DNA from: VGDP01 sp964530335
Lineage (GTDB): Bacteria > Pseudomonadota > Alphaproteobacteria > SP197
NCBI GenBank assembly: GCA_964530335.1
Contig: CAZGYG010000003.1
Location: 23,905-87,904 of the forward strand
Length of the DNA stretch: 64,000 nucleotides
Direction of reading: 5' to 3'
Part shown: one piece after another, positions 45,629-55,334 of the stretch
How the letters are laid out: every line of letters starts with the position of its first letter
Position numbering within the stretch: the stretch's first letter is position 1
Made by a program: the position numbers and the translations under genes
Notes under the pieces: generated by a model
Databases searched by the model: none
Seen by the model: only the letters and a program-made list of their open reading frames with translations
What the model was told of the DNA's origin: nothing

Positions 45629-46344
45629 CCTGGCAGGGCGAGAACGTCCTGGTCGTCGTGCCGGCGCGCGGCGGCAGCAAGGGGATTCCGGGCAAGAACC
45701 TGGCGAAGCTCGGCGGGCTCAGCCTGGTCGGGCACGCGGCGCGCTCAGCGCTCGCGCTCGCCTGGGCCGACCGCGTCGTGCTCAGCACCGACGATCCGGC
45801 GATCGCCGCGGAAGGGCGGGCGCACGGGCTGGACGTGCCGTTCCCGCGCCCCGCCGAACTCGCCACCGACACGGCGGCGGCGATCGACGTCTGGCGCCAC
45901 GCCTGGCTCGCCGCCGAGGCGCACTACGCCATGGGCTTCGCTTACGCCGTCTACTTGCAGCCGACGACGCCGCTGCGCGGACCCGACGAGGTGACGGCGA
46001 CGCTCCGGGCCATGGTCGATGGCGGCCACAAGGCGGCGGCGACGGTCAGCCGCGTGCCCGGCCACTTCGCGCCGCACAAGGTCATGACCATGGACAGGTC
46101 CGGACGGCTCGGCTTCTTCTTGCCCGAAGGGGCCACGATTGTCGCGCGCCAGCAGGCGCCGGCGACCTGGTACCGCAACGGGCTCGCGTACGCCGCCCGG
46201 CGCGCGACGATCGTGGATGAACGCACGATCGTCGAGAACGATTGCGTCGGCGTCGTCATCGAACGCGCGCTCGCCAACATCGACGAACCGGCCGACCTGA
46301 TCCTCGCCGAGGCGCTGTGGCGCGCCGGGCACGACCGCCGGTGA
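45625..46344 (+). CDS. CMP-sugar synthetase (acylneuraminate cytidylyltransferase family)
   Basis: 239 residues with the NeuA/KdsB-type signature VPARGGSKGIPGKNL (about 12-26), the STDDPAIA strand and LQPTTPLRGPDEV. IDEPADLILAEAL closes the domain. Such enzymes activate sialic, legionaminic, pseudaminic or related acids as CMP-sugars. No synthase (NeuB) or epimerase is in this window, so the sugar is unknown. The gene is coupled to the ELM1-like gene by ATGA. Confidence 0.88.
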   Translation: MTWQGENVLVVVPARGGSKGIPGKNLAKLGGLSLVGHAARSALALAWADRVVLSTDDPAIAAEGRAHGLDVPFPRPAELATDTAAAIDVWRHAWLAAEAHYAMGFAYAVYLQPTTPLRGPDEVTATLRAMVDGGHKAAATVSRVPGHFAPHKVMTMDRSGRLGFFLPEGATIVARQQAPATWYRNGLAYAARRATIVDERTIVENDCVGVVIERALANIDEPADLILAEALWRAGHDRR

Positions 46345-46414
46345 CGGAGCTGTCGCGGCGCATGCGGGGTCGTGCGCGGCCTGCTAGAACGGGCACACCC
46401 CGTCCACGCCCGCG

Positions 46415-47359
46415 ATGACCATTCCCGCGATCCCGTCGTCCGACCTGGCAACCTTGGCGCTGTCGCCCGCCGAGGCGCTGGAGGCGATTCGGCCGTTCGT
46501 CATTGAGCGTTACGTGCCCGGGGATGCGCGCTTCGCCGCCCGCCGCGCGCGGCTGCTGCGCAAGTGGCGGCTGAGGCTCGCCAAGCGTCGGTTGCTCGGC
46601 TGGCTGCCCAAGGGCAAGCGCACCCAGGGCTATGTCGAGCAGAGCTACAACCGGACCTTCGCCGCCCGGCCGTGGCCCGAAACCTTGCCCCCGGTCGCGC
46701 CGGAAACGAAGCCGACGGCGGCCGAGTTCCAGGGCGAAGGGCTGCTGGTCCGGCGCTACGGCGTCGGTCGCGTCCACCTGCTGCTGATGGCGCGCCTAAT
46801 CCGGGCGCTCGGCGCCCGCACGGTGCTCGAGGTCGGCGCGGGCACGGGCATCAATCTGTTCGTGCTGGCCGCCCTGGTGCCCGAGGCGTCGTTCACCGGC
46901 ATCGAGCTGACCGAGACCGGCGTGGCCCAGGCCCGGACGGTGGTCAAGGCCGACCGTTTCCCCGAACGTCTCGCCCAATACTGCCCTGCGCCGGTCGCCG
47001 ACGCCGAGGCGTATCGCCGCGTCGAAATGCGGCGCGGCAACGCGCTCGACCTGCCGTTCGACAAGGCGTCGTTCGACCTGGTGTTCACCCGCCAGGCGCT
47101 CGAGCAGATGGAGGTGATCCGGGCCCCAGCGCTCAAGGAGATCGCGCGCGTCGCCGCTCGCCATACGCTGCTGGTCGAGCCGTTCGCCGACGCCAACCGC
47201 GACCCCTTGCGCCGCTGCTACGTCGCGGCCAAGGACTACTTCTCGCTTCCCGTCGACGGGCTCCCGGACTTCGGCATCGCGCCGATCCACCGCGATCGCG
47301 CGTTTCCGCAGAACGTCTGCCTGGGCATCGAGCTCGTCGTCGGGCGGACGGGGGTCTGA
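46415..47359 (+). CDS. SAM-dependent methyltransferase
   Basis: 314 residues. Motif I is VLEVGAGTGINLFVLAAL (about 140-157), followed by TGIELTETG and the post-II GNALDLPFDKASFDLVFTRQ. An N-terminal 110-residue extension is basic and does not look like a known domain. It lies 70 bp after the CMP-sugar gene and 13 bp before the surface carbohydrate gene, so a sugar acceptor is likely; protein or lipid targets are not excluded. Confidence 0.85.
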   Translation: MTIPAIPSSDLATLALSPAEALEAIRPFVIERYVPGDARFAARRARLLRKWRLRLAKRRLLGWLPKGKRTQGYVEQSYNRTFAARPWPETLPPVAPETKPTAAEFQGEGLLVRRYGVGRVHLLLMARLIRALGARTVLEVGAGTGINLFVLAALVPEASFTGIELTETGVAQARTVVKADRFPERLAQYCPAPVADAEAYRRVEMRRGNALDLPFDKASFDLVFTRQALEQMEVIRAPALKEIARVAARHTLLVEPFADANRDPLRRCYVAAKDYFSLPVDGLPDFGIAPIHRDRAFPQNVCLGIELVVGRTGV

Positions 47360-47372
47360 CGTCTCCCGCGCC

Positions 47373-48740
47373 ATGGCGCCGCCCCTGCTGATCCCGGCCG
47401 AGACCCAGAACCGCGAGTTCGACGCCAAGCTGCTGCTCGCTTGCGTCGCGGCCGAGCGCGGCTTCCCGGCGATCGTCGGCTCGCGCATCCACATGCACCG
47501 GTCGATCCTGGCGCTGCCGCGCGGCATCTATCTGGCCAAGGATGTGCGCCGGCCGAGCCTGCGCATGTTCCGCATCCTGCGCCGCCTGGGCCACGCCATC
47601 GTGGCGTGCGACGAAGAGGGGCTGATCTTCATTTCGCCGGCCCTGTTCCACCGCCGCCGGGTCCACGCCGAGGCGCTCGGGGCGATCGAGCTCTATCTGG
47701 CGTGGGGCGCGATGGGCGCCGAGCTGGTGCGGACCGCTCCCGGTTACGCGGGCGTGCCGATTCTCGAGACCGGCAACCCGCGCACCGATCTGTTGCGCCC
47801 GGAGCTGCGCGCCTTCTTCGCCGCCGAGGTCGCGGCGCTCGAGGCCCGCTACGGCGAGTTCATCCTGGTCGATTCGAACTTCGGGCGGATCAACCACTTC
47901 AATCCGGCCCTCAGCCTCACGCCGAGCGCGCCGGGCGCCCTGGCGCTGCGCAACCTCGAACCCGACGACCCGCCGATCGAGGCGTGGCGGTTCCGCGAGA
48001 CGGTGATGACGGCCATGACGGCCATGATCCCGGTGCTCGCCCGCGCCTTCGCCGGGCTGCGCATCGTCGTGCGCCCCCACCCGTCGGAGAACCACGAGCG
48101 TTGGCGGCAGGCCGCCGCGGGCCTCGCCAACGTCGAGGTCATCCACGAGGGCACCGTCGCGCCGTGGCTGATGGCGGCGTCGTGCGCGGTCCACAACGGC
48201 TGCACCACCGCGATCGAAGGCCGGCTGGTCGGAACGCCGGTGGTCGCCTACCGGCCCGTCACCTCGCCCGATTACGAGGTCGAGCTGCCGAACCAGGTCG
48301 GCGCCACCGCGGTCGATCCGGACGGCTTGGTCGCGACGGTCCGCGCGCTCATCGGCGGCGGGCGTCCGCTGCCCTTGAAGGCGGCCGAGCGCGCGACGCT
48401 GACCCCTTACATCGCCGCGCTCGACGGGCCATTGGCCGCCGAGCGCATGGTCGACGCCCTGGTTGAGTTCGCGCGCCGCCGGCCGTTGCCGCCGCCGCCG
48501 CTCGGCGACCTGCTCGTCGGCGGCCTCGACGCGACCGTGCGCGCGCTCGGCAAGCGGTTGAACGCGCGGCTGCCCGGCCACAAGGACAGCGCCGCGTTCA
48601 CCCGCCAGCGCTTTCCCGGCGTCGACCTGGCCGGCGTGGCGGCGCGCATCACGAGCTTCCGCGCCCTGCTCGGCCGCTTCGAGGGGATCGCCGCCACGGA
48701 GATCACGACCAACGTGTTCCGCCTCGAGCGGCGCGCTTGA
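47373..48740 (+). CDS. Surface carbohydrate biosynthesis protein (CDP-glycerol/GT-B-like)
   Basis: 455 residues. It matches a family seen next to nonulosonic acid and capsule genes in alphaproteobacteria, with a GT-B-like core. The N-terminal IPAETQNREFDAKLLLA and the central VVRPHPSENHERWRQAA and AVHNGCTTAIEG segments are the characteristic parts. The last of these resembles the nucleotide-binding loop of glycerophosphate and Kdo transferases. It follows the methyltransferase by 13 bp and is convergent with the ABC exporter. The exact reaction is not known. Confidence 0.78.
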   Translation: MAPPLLIPAETQNREFDAKLLLACVAAERGFPAIVGSRIHMHRSILALPRGIYLAKDVRRPSLRMFRILRRLGHAIVACDEEGLIFISPALFHRRRVHAEALGAIELYLAWGAMGAELVRTAPGYAGVPILETGNPRTDLLRPELRAFFAAEVAALEARYGEFILVDSNFGRINHFNPALSLTPSAPGALALRNLEPDDPPIEAWRFRETVMTAMTAMIPVLARAFAGLRIVVRPHPSENHERWRQAAAGLANVEVIHEGTVAPWLMAASCAVHNGCTTAIEGRLVGTPVVAYRPVTSPDYEVELPNQVGATAVDPDGLVATVRALIGGGRPLPLKAAERATLTPYIAALDGPLAAERMVDALVEFARRRPLPPPPLGDLLVGGLDATVRALGKRLNARLPGHKDSAAFTRQRFPGVDLAGVAARITSFRALLGRFEGIAATEITTNVFRLERRA

Positions 48741-48749
48741 GACCTGGGT

Positions 48750-50465
48750 TCAGCCGGTGCCGGTTTCGCCCAATCGTTCGGCGCGCAACAGGGTGACGCG
48801 GCCGTCGGCCAGGCGATAGACCCGGTCGGCGGGGGCGGTCCAGGCCGGCTGGTGGGTGATGACCAGCACGGTCAGCCGTCCCGCCAGCTCGCGGATGTTG
48901 GCGACGATCGCGTCCTCGGTCGCCGGGTCGAGCGCGCTGGTCACCTCGTCGAGGATCAGCAGCCTGGGGCGGCGCACCAGCGCGCGGGCCAGCGCGATGC
49001 GCTGGCGCTGACCGCCCGAAAGCCGGGCCCCGCGCTCGCCGACGATCGTCGCCGTTCCTTCGGCGAGCTCGGCCACGAAGTCCGTGGCGCCGGCGGCGGC
49101 GAGCGCGGCGTCGACCTCCGCGTCGAGGGTCTCCTCGCCCAGGGTGACGTTGGCGGCGACGGTATCGTGGAACAGGAACAGCTCCTGGGGCACGTAGCCG
49201 GTCATCGCCCGCCACGCCGCGAGGTCGATGGCCTCGAGCGGCTGGCCGTCGACGGTCACGCGCCCGGTCGCGGGCCGGTACAAGCCCAGCAGCAGGTCGG
49301 CGATCGTGGTCTTGCCGGCGCCCGAGGGCCCCATGATGACGGTGAGCGAGCCCGCCGGGACCTCGAGCGAGACGTCGTCGAGCACCGGCCTGCCGCCGTA
49401 GTCGAAGCTGACGCGGTCGAGCGCCACGCCCGCGACGAGCGTCGGGGGCTTGCCCTTCGGCATTTCCTCGCGTTCCGCTTCCGCCTCGGCGATCGCATGC
49501 TTAAGCGCCCAAAACGCGGCCTCGCCGATCATCGCGGTCTGCACCTGCACCTGGATCTTGCCGATGGTGGCCACCGACCTGGCCATCAGGATCGCCATGA
49601 CCACGAGCTGGGCGATCGGCACCGACCAGTACGTGAAGGCCGCGTAGAAGCCCGCGCACAGGAACAACGCGCCGAGCAGCTCCTGCAGGCTCTTGAGCGC
49701 CTGGCGGCTCACGACCTGGCGGCGCAGCGCCCGCTCGAGCCCGGCGGTGCTGACCTCGAGCACGCGGGCGAACCGGCCTTGGCGGCCCATGGCCTTCAAG
49801 AGCTTGATGCCGCCCAGCGCGGCGGTGAGCTGGGTCACCAGGGCGTGGGTGCGCTGGCTCTGCCGGCGCCCGGCGCGCTTGGCCATGCCGACCAGGGGCG
49901 ACAGCGCGAGCGTGATCGCCGCGCCCGCGACGAGCGCGGCGACGGCGACCTGCCAGGACACCCAGAACGCGACCGTGACGTAGACGATGACCTGCAATCC
50001 GGTGGTGATCGCCAGCGCCGCGGCCAGGTAGGCATCGGCCGCGCGGCTTCCCTCCAGGCTGACCAGGTTGGCGAAGCGCCCGACCGGCTGGCGCGTGAAG
50101 TACGCCCAGCGCACCTCGAGCAGGCGGGCGATCAGGTCGCGGCGCAACCCGGTGGCGACCATGGCGACCGTGAAGCCGACGTAGTTCATGGCCAGCAGCG
50201 TAAGCAACGCCTTGACCACCAGCCCGGCCACGACGACGCCGAGCAGGATGCCGAGCTCGGGCGCGAGCCCGACGCTGGCGAGGGCGCCGGCGATGGCCCG
50301 CTCGACCGGGGAATCGCCGGCCTCGCCGGTGGCGATGGCGACGACCGGCACCAGGCTGGCCAGCCCGATGCCCTCCGCCAGCCCGGCCGCGAGAAGGCAG
50401 GCGAGCACCGCGAACCGGCGCGGCCCGGCGCCGGCGGCGAAGAACATGCGCAGGACTGCGGTCAT
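48750..50465 (-). CDS. ABC exporter, half-size fused permease-ATPase
   Basis: 571 residues. Residues 1-320 are the exporter membrane domain with six helices. The NBD has canonical Walker A GPSGAGKT, Q-loop YVPQELFLF, signature LSGGQRQRIALARAL, Walker B LLILDEVTSALD and H-loop ITHQ. It would work as a homodimer, moving a lipid-linked or polymeric substrate over the inner membrane. The NBD is regular, in contrast to the exporter at 25432. It faces the surface carbohydrate genes convergently, so export of their product is plausible. Confidence 0.92.
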   Translation of the reverse strand: MTAVLRMFFAAGAGPRRFAVLACLLAAGLAEGIGLASLVPVVAIATGEAGDSPVERAIAGALASVGLAPELGILLGVVVAGLVVKALLTLLAMNYVGFTVAMVATGLRRDLIARLLEVRWAYFTRQPVGRFANLVSLEGSRAADAYLAAALAITTGLQVIVYVTVAFWVSWQVAVAALVAGAAITLALSPLVGMAKRAGRRQSQRTHALVTQLTAALGGIKLLKAMGRQGRFARVLEVSTAGLERALRRQVVSRQALKSLQELLGALFLCAGFYAAFTYWSVPIAQLVVMAILMARSVATIGKIQVQVQTAMIGEAAFWALKHAIAEAEAEREEMPKGKPPTLVAGVALDRVSFDYGGRPVLDDVSLEVPAGSLTVIMGPSGAGKTTIADLLLGLYRPATGRVTVDGQPLEAIDLAAWRAMTGYVPQELFLFHDTVAANVTLGEETLDAEVDAALAAAGATDFVAELAEGTATIVGERGARLSGGQRQRIALARALVRRPRLLILDEVTSALDPATEDAIVANIRELAGRLTVLVITHQPAWTAPADRVYRLADGRVTLLRAERLGETGTG

Positions 50466-50672
50466 GGCCGGGCCATCCTAAGGGCCGAGCGCCCGGCGGG
50501 CCAGCGCGTGGCGCGGTCGAAACCTTGGTCCGTGCCGGCATCGCGCGAAAAGCACGCACGGGGCGGCCAAGGATTGGCGTCGCTGACCAGGTGTTCGACG
50601 TGCTAAACCGGCCGTACGAGCCGGCCGCCCGGGAATAACGGCCACCGAGCGGCGCTCTCTCGACACGGGAAC

Positions 50673-50693
50673 GCCGCCCCATCGCGGGGCGGC
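50673..50693 (+). repeat. 8-bp-arm hairpin in the leader of the small exported protein
   Basis: GCCGCCCC (50673-50680) pairs with GGGGCGGC (50686-50693) around ATCGC, and the ribosome site AAGGAGG begins 5 nt later. There is no T-run. It could be a leader stabiliser, a regulatory stem or the end of an upstream transcript. Confidence 0.5.
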
Positions 50694-50712
50694 CCACAAG
50701 GAGGACTCGACC

Positions 50713-50958
50713 ATGTTCTTGCGCTTGTTCTCGGCGTTGCTCGTCGTTCTCGCGCTCGCCTCGCCCGCGGTGGCGAGCCAATGTCCCTCGCTCGTGCAGA
50801 AGATCGACGACGCGGTGGCGGCGGGCACCAGCCTGTCGGCGGAGGATCTGGCCAAGGTCCAGGCCCTGCGCGACGAAGGCGAGGCGTTGCACGGCGCCGG
50901 CAGCCACGCCGATTCGGTCGCCAAGCTTCAGGAAGCCCTGGGGCTGCTTGGGATGTAG
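50713..50958 (+). CDS. Small exported helical protein
   Basis: 81 residues preceded by an excellent AAGGAGG site. Residues 1-21 are a signal peptide (LFSALLVVLALASPAVAS, cleaved before Q), and the mature 60 residues are a pair of amphipathic helices with one Cys near the new N-terminus. Similar short exported proteins are common in Rhodospirillales but have no assigned function that I know. It is a single gene, convergent with the RND pump. Confidence 0.8.
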   Translation: MFLRLFSALLVVLALASPAVASQCPSLVQKIDDAVAAGTSLSAEDLAKVQALRDEGEALHGAGSHADSVAKLQEALGLLGM

Positions 50959-50971
50959 CTGACGGGCGGCT

Positions 50972-53900
50972 CTACTCGGCCGCCTTGGGCAGGGCGACGG
51001 GTTCGCGGCGCGCGCGGCGGCGATCCCCGCGGCGCCGCAACCACGTCGCGAGATCGGCGCGCAGGACCAGCGCCGCCGGCGTGACCACGAGGGTGAGCAC
51101 GGTGGCGAACGTGAGCCCGATGCCGATGGCGCTGGCAAGCTGGGTCCACCACTGGGTCGCCGGTGCGCCGACGCTCACGTCGCGGCCGATGAAGTCGACG
51201 TTCACCCGGAACATCATGGGCAGCAGGCTGATGACGTTCGACCCGGCGGTCAGCATCACCGGGCGCAGGCGCTGCGCCCCGGTCTTAAGGATGGCCTCGC
51301 GCACCGTGGGCTCGGTCATCTTGAGCCGGTCGAAGGTGTCGATCAGCACGATGTTGTTGTTGACCACGATGCCGGCCAGCGCGATCACCCCGATGCCGGT
51401 CATGACGATGCCGAACGGCTGGCCGGTGATGATCAACCCGACGAACACCCCGATCGTCGACATCACGACCGCCGAAAGGATCAGGAACGTCGAGTAGAAG
51501 CTGTTGAACTGCGCCACCATGATGATGGTGATCAGGAACAGCGCGGCGGCGAACGCCTTGCCGAGGAAGGCCTCGGCGGCGAGCTGCTCCTCGTTCTCGC
51601 CCTTGAAGGCGACGGAAACGGCGGGGTCGAGCTCGGCCTCGTCGAGCCAGGCCTGGATCTCGCGCACCTTGTCGTCGACCAGGATGCCCGGCGCCACGTC
51701 GGCGCGCACGTGCAGCACGCGGCGGCCGTCGACCCGGTCGATCTGGCTAACGCGCGGCGCCGCGCGGCGCTCGACGAAGCCCTCGAGCGGCACGGCGATG
51801 CCCGCCGCGTTGACCATGCGCACCCGGTCGAGCCGGCTGATCGAGCGGTCCGCCTGGGGATAGCGGGCGCGGATGTCGATCTCGTCGTCGGCGTCGTCGG
51901 GCCGGTAGGTGCCGAACAGGATGCCGTTGGTGACGAGCTGGATGGCCTGGCCGACGTTGGCCACGTCGGCGCCGAACTTGGCGGCCTGGGCGCGATCGAC
52001 CGCGAGCTCCCAGGTGATGCCGGGCGTCGCCCGGCTGTCCTCGATGTCGACCAGCCCGGGTATCGCCTCCATGGCGGCGCGCACGCGCGCCACCGCCGGT
52101 TCGAGCCGCGCCGGATCGCGCGCGGCGAGCTCCAGGTCGATCGGCTTGCCCACCGGCGGGCCGGCCTCCTGCTGGCGCGGCTCGACGACGATGCCGGCCA
52201 GATCGCGGGTGCGTTCGCGCACCTCGGCCAGCACCTGGCTCGCGGGGCGGCGCTGGTCCCAGGGGCGGAACTCGAGCTGGATCAGCCCGATGATGTCCTC
52301 GGCGAGGTCCGAACCCTGGCCCTGCTGGCCGCTGCGCGCGTAGACCGAGGCAAGCTCGGGCATGTCGAGAATGCGCGCCTCGACCTCGCGCACCAGGGCG
52401 TCCTGCTCGTGCACGGAAAGATTGCCGCGGGCGTGGATCTGCAGCACCGCCAGGTCGGGCTCGACCTCGGGGAAGAACTCGACCCCATTGCCGTGCAGCG
52501 CGTAGTAGCCCTGGATGCCGACCAGGGCGACGACGGCACCGAACACGACCAGGGCCGGGCGGCGCAACGCACGGTCGAGCACGCGCACGTAAAACCCGGT
52601 CGCGCCACCGAGCGCGCGCAGGTCCATCTTCTCGTCGGCGGCGAGCGCCTGCAGGGTCAGCCCGCCGTGGACCGCCGGCCGGCCGAAGATCGAGCCGAGC
52701 GTCGGCGTGAACAGGAGCGCGATCAGGACCGAGGCGGCGAGGGTCGCGATGAGCGTCAGCGGCATGTAGTACATGTACTCGCCGACCACGCCGGGCCAGA
52801 ACATGAGCGGCACGAACGCGGCGAGCGTCGTCGCGGTGCCGGCGACGATCGGCCCGGACATGCGCTTGGCCGCCAGCCCGTAGGCCGCGCGCCGGCCCAC
52901 GCCTTCGGCCATCTTCCGCTCGGCGTACTCGGTGACGATGATCGCGCCGTCGACCAGCATGCCGAGCGCCAGGATCAGGCTGAACAGGACGACGACGTTG
53001 ATGGTCAGCCCCATGGCGGCCAGCACCAGGATGCCGGCCAGGAACGACGACGGCACCGCGAAGCCGACCAGCGCCGCCGAACGCCAGCCCAGCGCCGCGA
53101 CGACGACCACCCCCAGCAGCACGATGCCGCTGATCAGGTTGTTCTGCAGGTCGAGCAGCATGTCGCGGATGTTCACCGATTCGTCCTGCAGGTAGTTGAC
53201 CGCGACGCCCGGCGGCCAGGTCGCGCGCTCGGCCTCGACCACGGCGCGCACCCGCTCGATCGTCTCGATGATGTTCTCGCCGCTGCGCTTGACGACCTCG
53301 ATCGCCAGCGCCGGGCGGCCGTCGACCCGGGCGAAGCCGGTCGGATCCTTGAAGGTGCGGCGCACGGTCGCGATGTCGCCGACCGTGACCACCGCGTCGC
53401 CGCGCACGACCACGGGCATGGTCAGGATGTCCCGGACCGTCTCGAACAGGCCGGGAATCTTGATCGCGAAGCGGCCGGCGCCGGTATCGAGCGCGCCGGC
53501 GGCGACCAGCCGGTTCGAGCGCGCCACGGCGTTGACGATGTCGTTGCCCGAAATCCGGTAGCTCTCGACGCGCAGCGGGTCGATCTCGACCTCGACCAGC
53601 TCCTCGCGCTCGCCCGCGATCTCGGCCTTGAGCACACTCGGGATGCCTTCGATGGCGTCCTCGAGGTCGTGCGCGAGGCGCAGCAGCGTGCGCTCGGGCA
53701 CGTCGCCCGCGAGCGTCACCACCAGGACGGGGAACAGGCTCAGGTTGATCTCGTTGACCGTCGGCTCGTCGGCGTCCTCGGGCAGCTCGGCCTTGGCGAT
53801 ATCGACCTTCTCGCGCACGTCGGCGAGCGCCTGGTCGACGTCCTGGCCGGCCCAGAATTCGAGGATCACGTTGGCGCCGCCCTCGAACGCGGTCGAGCGC

Positions 53901-54142
53901 ATCTCCTTGATGCCCTCGATCGACGCCAGCTCCTGCTCCATGGGCTTGACCAGCAGGCGCTCGGCGTCGCCGGGCGAGATGCCTTCGTGGGCCAGCGACA
54001 CGTAGATGGTCGGGATGACGATGTCCGGATCCGATTCCTTCGGGATGCGGTCGTAGGCGTAGGCCCCCGCCGCCAGGATCAGCAGAAAGGCGAACACGAC
54101 CAGCCGGCGCCGGTCGAGCGCGGCGTCGATCAGCCAGCTCAT
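50972..54142 (-). CDS. RND-family efflux permease
   Basis: 1056 residues with the RND plan: a helix at about 10-30, a periplasmic porter domain (30-330), helices 2-6, a second porter domain and helices 7-12. The proton-relay region in helix 4 reads LGMLVDGAIIVTEYAER with the conserved Asp. The C-terminus has the basic tail RRRGDRRRARREP. It exports drugs, lipids or metabolites together with the adaptor at 54139 and an outer membrane channel, which is not encoded nearby. It overlaps the adaptor gene by ATGA. Confidence 0.93.
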   Translation of the reverse strand: MSWLIDAALDRRRLVVFAFLLILAAGAYAYDRIPKESDPDIVIPTIYVSLAHEGISPGDAERLLVKPMEQELASIEGIKEMRSTAFEGGANVILEFWAGQDVDQALADVREKVDIAKAELPEDADEPTVNEINLSLFPVLVVTLAGDVPERTLLRLAHDLEDAIEGIPSVLKAEIAGEREELVEVEIDPLRVESYRISGNDIVNAVARSNRLVAAGALDTGAGRFAIKIPGLFETVRDILTMPVVVRGDAVVTVGDIATVRRTFKDPTGFARVDGRPALAIEVVKRSGENIIETIERVRAVVEAERATWPPGVAVNYLQDESVNIRDMLLDLQNNLISGIVLLGVVVVAALGWRSAALVGFAVPSSFLAGILVLAAMGLTINVVVLFSLILALGMLVDGAIIVTEYAERKMAEGVGRRAAYGLAAKRMSGPIVAGTATTLAAFVPLMFWPGVVGEYMYYMPLTLIATLAASVLIALLFTPTLGSIFGRPAVHGGLTLQALAADEKMDLRALGGATGFYVRVLDRALRRPALVVFGAVVALVGIQGYYALHGNGVEFFPEVEPDLAVLQIHARGNLSVHEQDALVREVEARILDMPELASVYARSGQQGQGSDLAEDIIGLIQLEFRPWDQRRPASQVLAEVRERTRDLAGIVVEPRQQEAGPPVGKPIDLELAARDPARLEPAVARVRAAMEAIPGLVDIEDSRATPGITWELAVDRAQAAKFGADVANVGQAIQLVTNGILFGTYRPDDADDEIDIRARYPQADRSISRLDRVRMVNAAGIAVPLEGFVERRAAPRVSQIDRVDGRRVLHVRADVAPGILVDDKVREIQAWLDEAELDPAVSVAFKGENEEQLAAEAFLGKAFAAALFLITIIMVAQFNSFYSTFLILSAVVMSTIGVFVGLIITGQPFGIVMTGIGVIALAGIVVNNNIVLIDTFDRLKMTEPTVREAILKTGAQRLRPVMLTAGSNVISLLPMMFRVNVDFIGRDVSVGAPATQWWTQLASAIGIGLTFATVLTLVVTPAALVLRADLATWLRRRGDRRRARREPVALPKAAE

Positions 54143-55194
54143 GGCGCCGCGACGGCCGTGACGCGCTGGCCCGCGCTCACGTACTCCTGTCCGACCACGA
54201 TCACCGTGGCGCTGGGCGCGAGCCCGGTGATCCAGACGCCCTCGGGCCCGTCGCCGACCAACGCGACCGGGTGAAAGGCGACCAGGCCGTCCGCTTCGAC
54301 GGTCTTGACGCCGACCGTGCCGTCGTCGGCCAGCGTGAGCACGGCGGGCGAGAGGAGGTGCGCGGGCACGGCGTCGGTGGCCAGCTCGAGCTCGGCGGTG
54401 ACGCCGGCGGCGATCGCGCCCCTTGGGTTGGCGACCTCGAGCTCGACGCGGAAGGTGTGGGTCGCCGGGTCCGCGACGCGGCCGATGTAGCGAATCCGGC
54501 CCTCGACGGTCTGCCCGGTGATCAGGCGCGCGACCGCGCTCTCGCCGACGACGAACCGGCCGGCGTCGCGTTCGGTGATCTCGGCCGCGACCAGGATCGG
54601 GTCGAGATCGACGACGTAGGCGACGGCGTCGCCGACGCGAACGAAATCGCCGACCTCGACGTCGCGGCGCTCGACGACGCCGTCGAACGGCGCCCGCAAG
54701 CTGGTCCGCGCCAGGTCGAGCTCGATGGCGGCGAGCTCGGCCTCGGCCTCCTTGGCGTCCGCCGCCATCTCCGCCGTGCGCACCTCGGTCTGGTAGCCCT
54801 GGCTCATCAGGGTCAGCGCGGCGTCGAGCTCGATGGTCCGCTGCTCCAGCCGCGCCCGGGCCTCGGCCAGGCGTGCCGGGCGGTCGTCCTCGGCCAGGCG
54901 CGCGATCGGCTCGCCGGCGGCGATGCCCGCGCCCTCCGCCGCCAGGATCTCGGCGACGTGGCCCTCGGTCTCGGCGCGCACCACGACGGCGCGCGACGGC
55001 TCGGTGCGACCCAGCACCGCGATCGCTTCGGCGCGCGGCAAGGCTTGCGACACCCGGACGCGGACTTCCGGCAGTGGGGCTTCGGCGGGCGCAGCGACGC
55101 TCGCGGTCCGCGACGACGAGGTGAACTCACCCGAGGCGACCCACAGCGCGGCCGCCACGGCCAGGAAGAACGCGAGCACGATGGACTTGTTCAT
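54139..55194 (-). CDS. RND periplasmic adaptor (membrane fusion protein)
   Basis: 351 residues from ATG 55194, directly before a signal-anchor (SIVLAFFLAVAAALWVA). A biotinyl-lipoyl-like half (VVVRAETEGHVAEILAAEG), a coiled-coil hairpin (about 105-160), the second lipoyl half (LRAPFDGVVERRDVEVGDFV) and a beta-barrel follow in the usual MFP order. It connects the RND permease with an outer membrane channel. The upstream frame to 55284 lacks a ribosome site. Its stop overlaps the permease start by ATGA. Confidence 0.92.
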   Translation of the reverse strand: MNKSIVLAFFLAVAAALWVASGEFTSSSRTASVAAPAEAPLPEVRVRVSQALPRAEAIAVLGRTEPSRAVVVRAETEGHVAEILAAEGAGIAAGEPIARLAEDDRPARLAEARARLEQRTIELDAALTLMSQGYQTEVRTAEMAADAKEAEAELAAIELDLARTSLRAPFDGVVERRDVEVGDFVRVGDAVAYVVDLDPILVAAEITERDAGRFVVGESAVARLITGQTVEGRIRYIGRVADPATHTFRVELEVANPRGAIAAGVTAELELATDAVPAHLLSPAVLTLADDGTVGVKTVEADGLVAFHPVALVGDGPEGVWITGLAPSATVIVVGQEYVSAGQRVTAVAAP

Positions 55195-55290
55195 GGGCCC
55201 CGTCGCTGGGTCGCGGGCTAGGCCGGCCGGCCCCCGCCTATCTCCCGGCGTGGCTGACCGGCCGAGGAAACGCCGAGGAAACATAGTGTC

Positions 55291-55318
55291 GCGGCCGGGG
55301 TCGCGCCACCCCGGCCGC
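55291..55318. terminator. Strong hairpin between DUF1127 and the RND operon
   Basis: GCGGCCGGGGT (55291-55301) pairs perfectly with ACCCCGGCCGC (55308-55318) around CGCGCC. It lies 17 bp past the DUF1127 stop on the minus strand. There is no T-run, so termination is likely weak or Rho-assisted; it may also act as a barrier before the adaptor promoter. Confidence 0.55.
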
Positions 55319-55334
55319 TACGCCCGCGCCGGGG

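Noticed and set aside
51710..54274. 854-codon plus-strand frame opposite the RND pump
   Set aside because: It reads as His/Asp/Gln/Arg-rich shadow; the RND permease on the minus strand is unambiguous.
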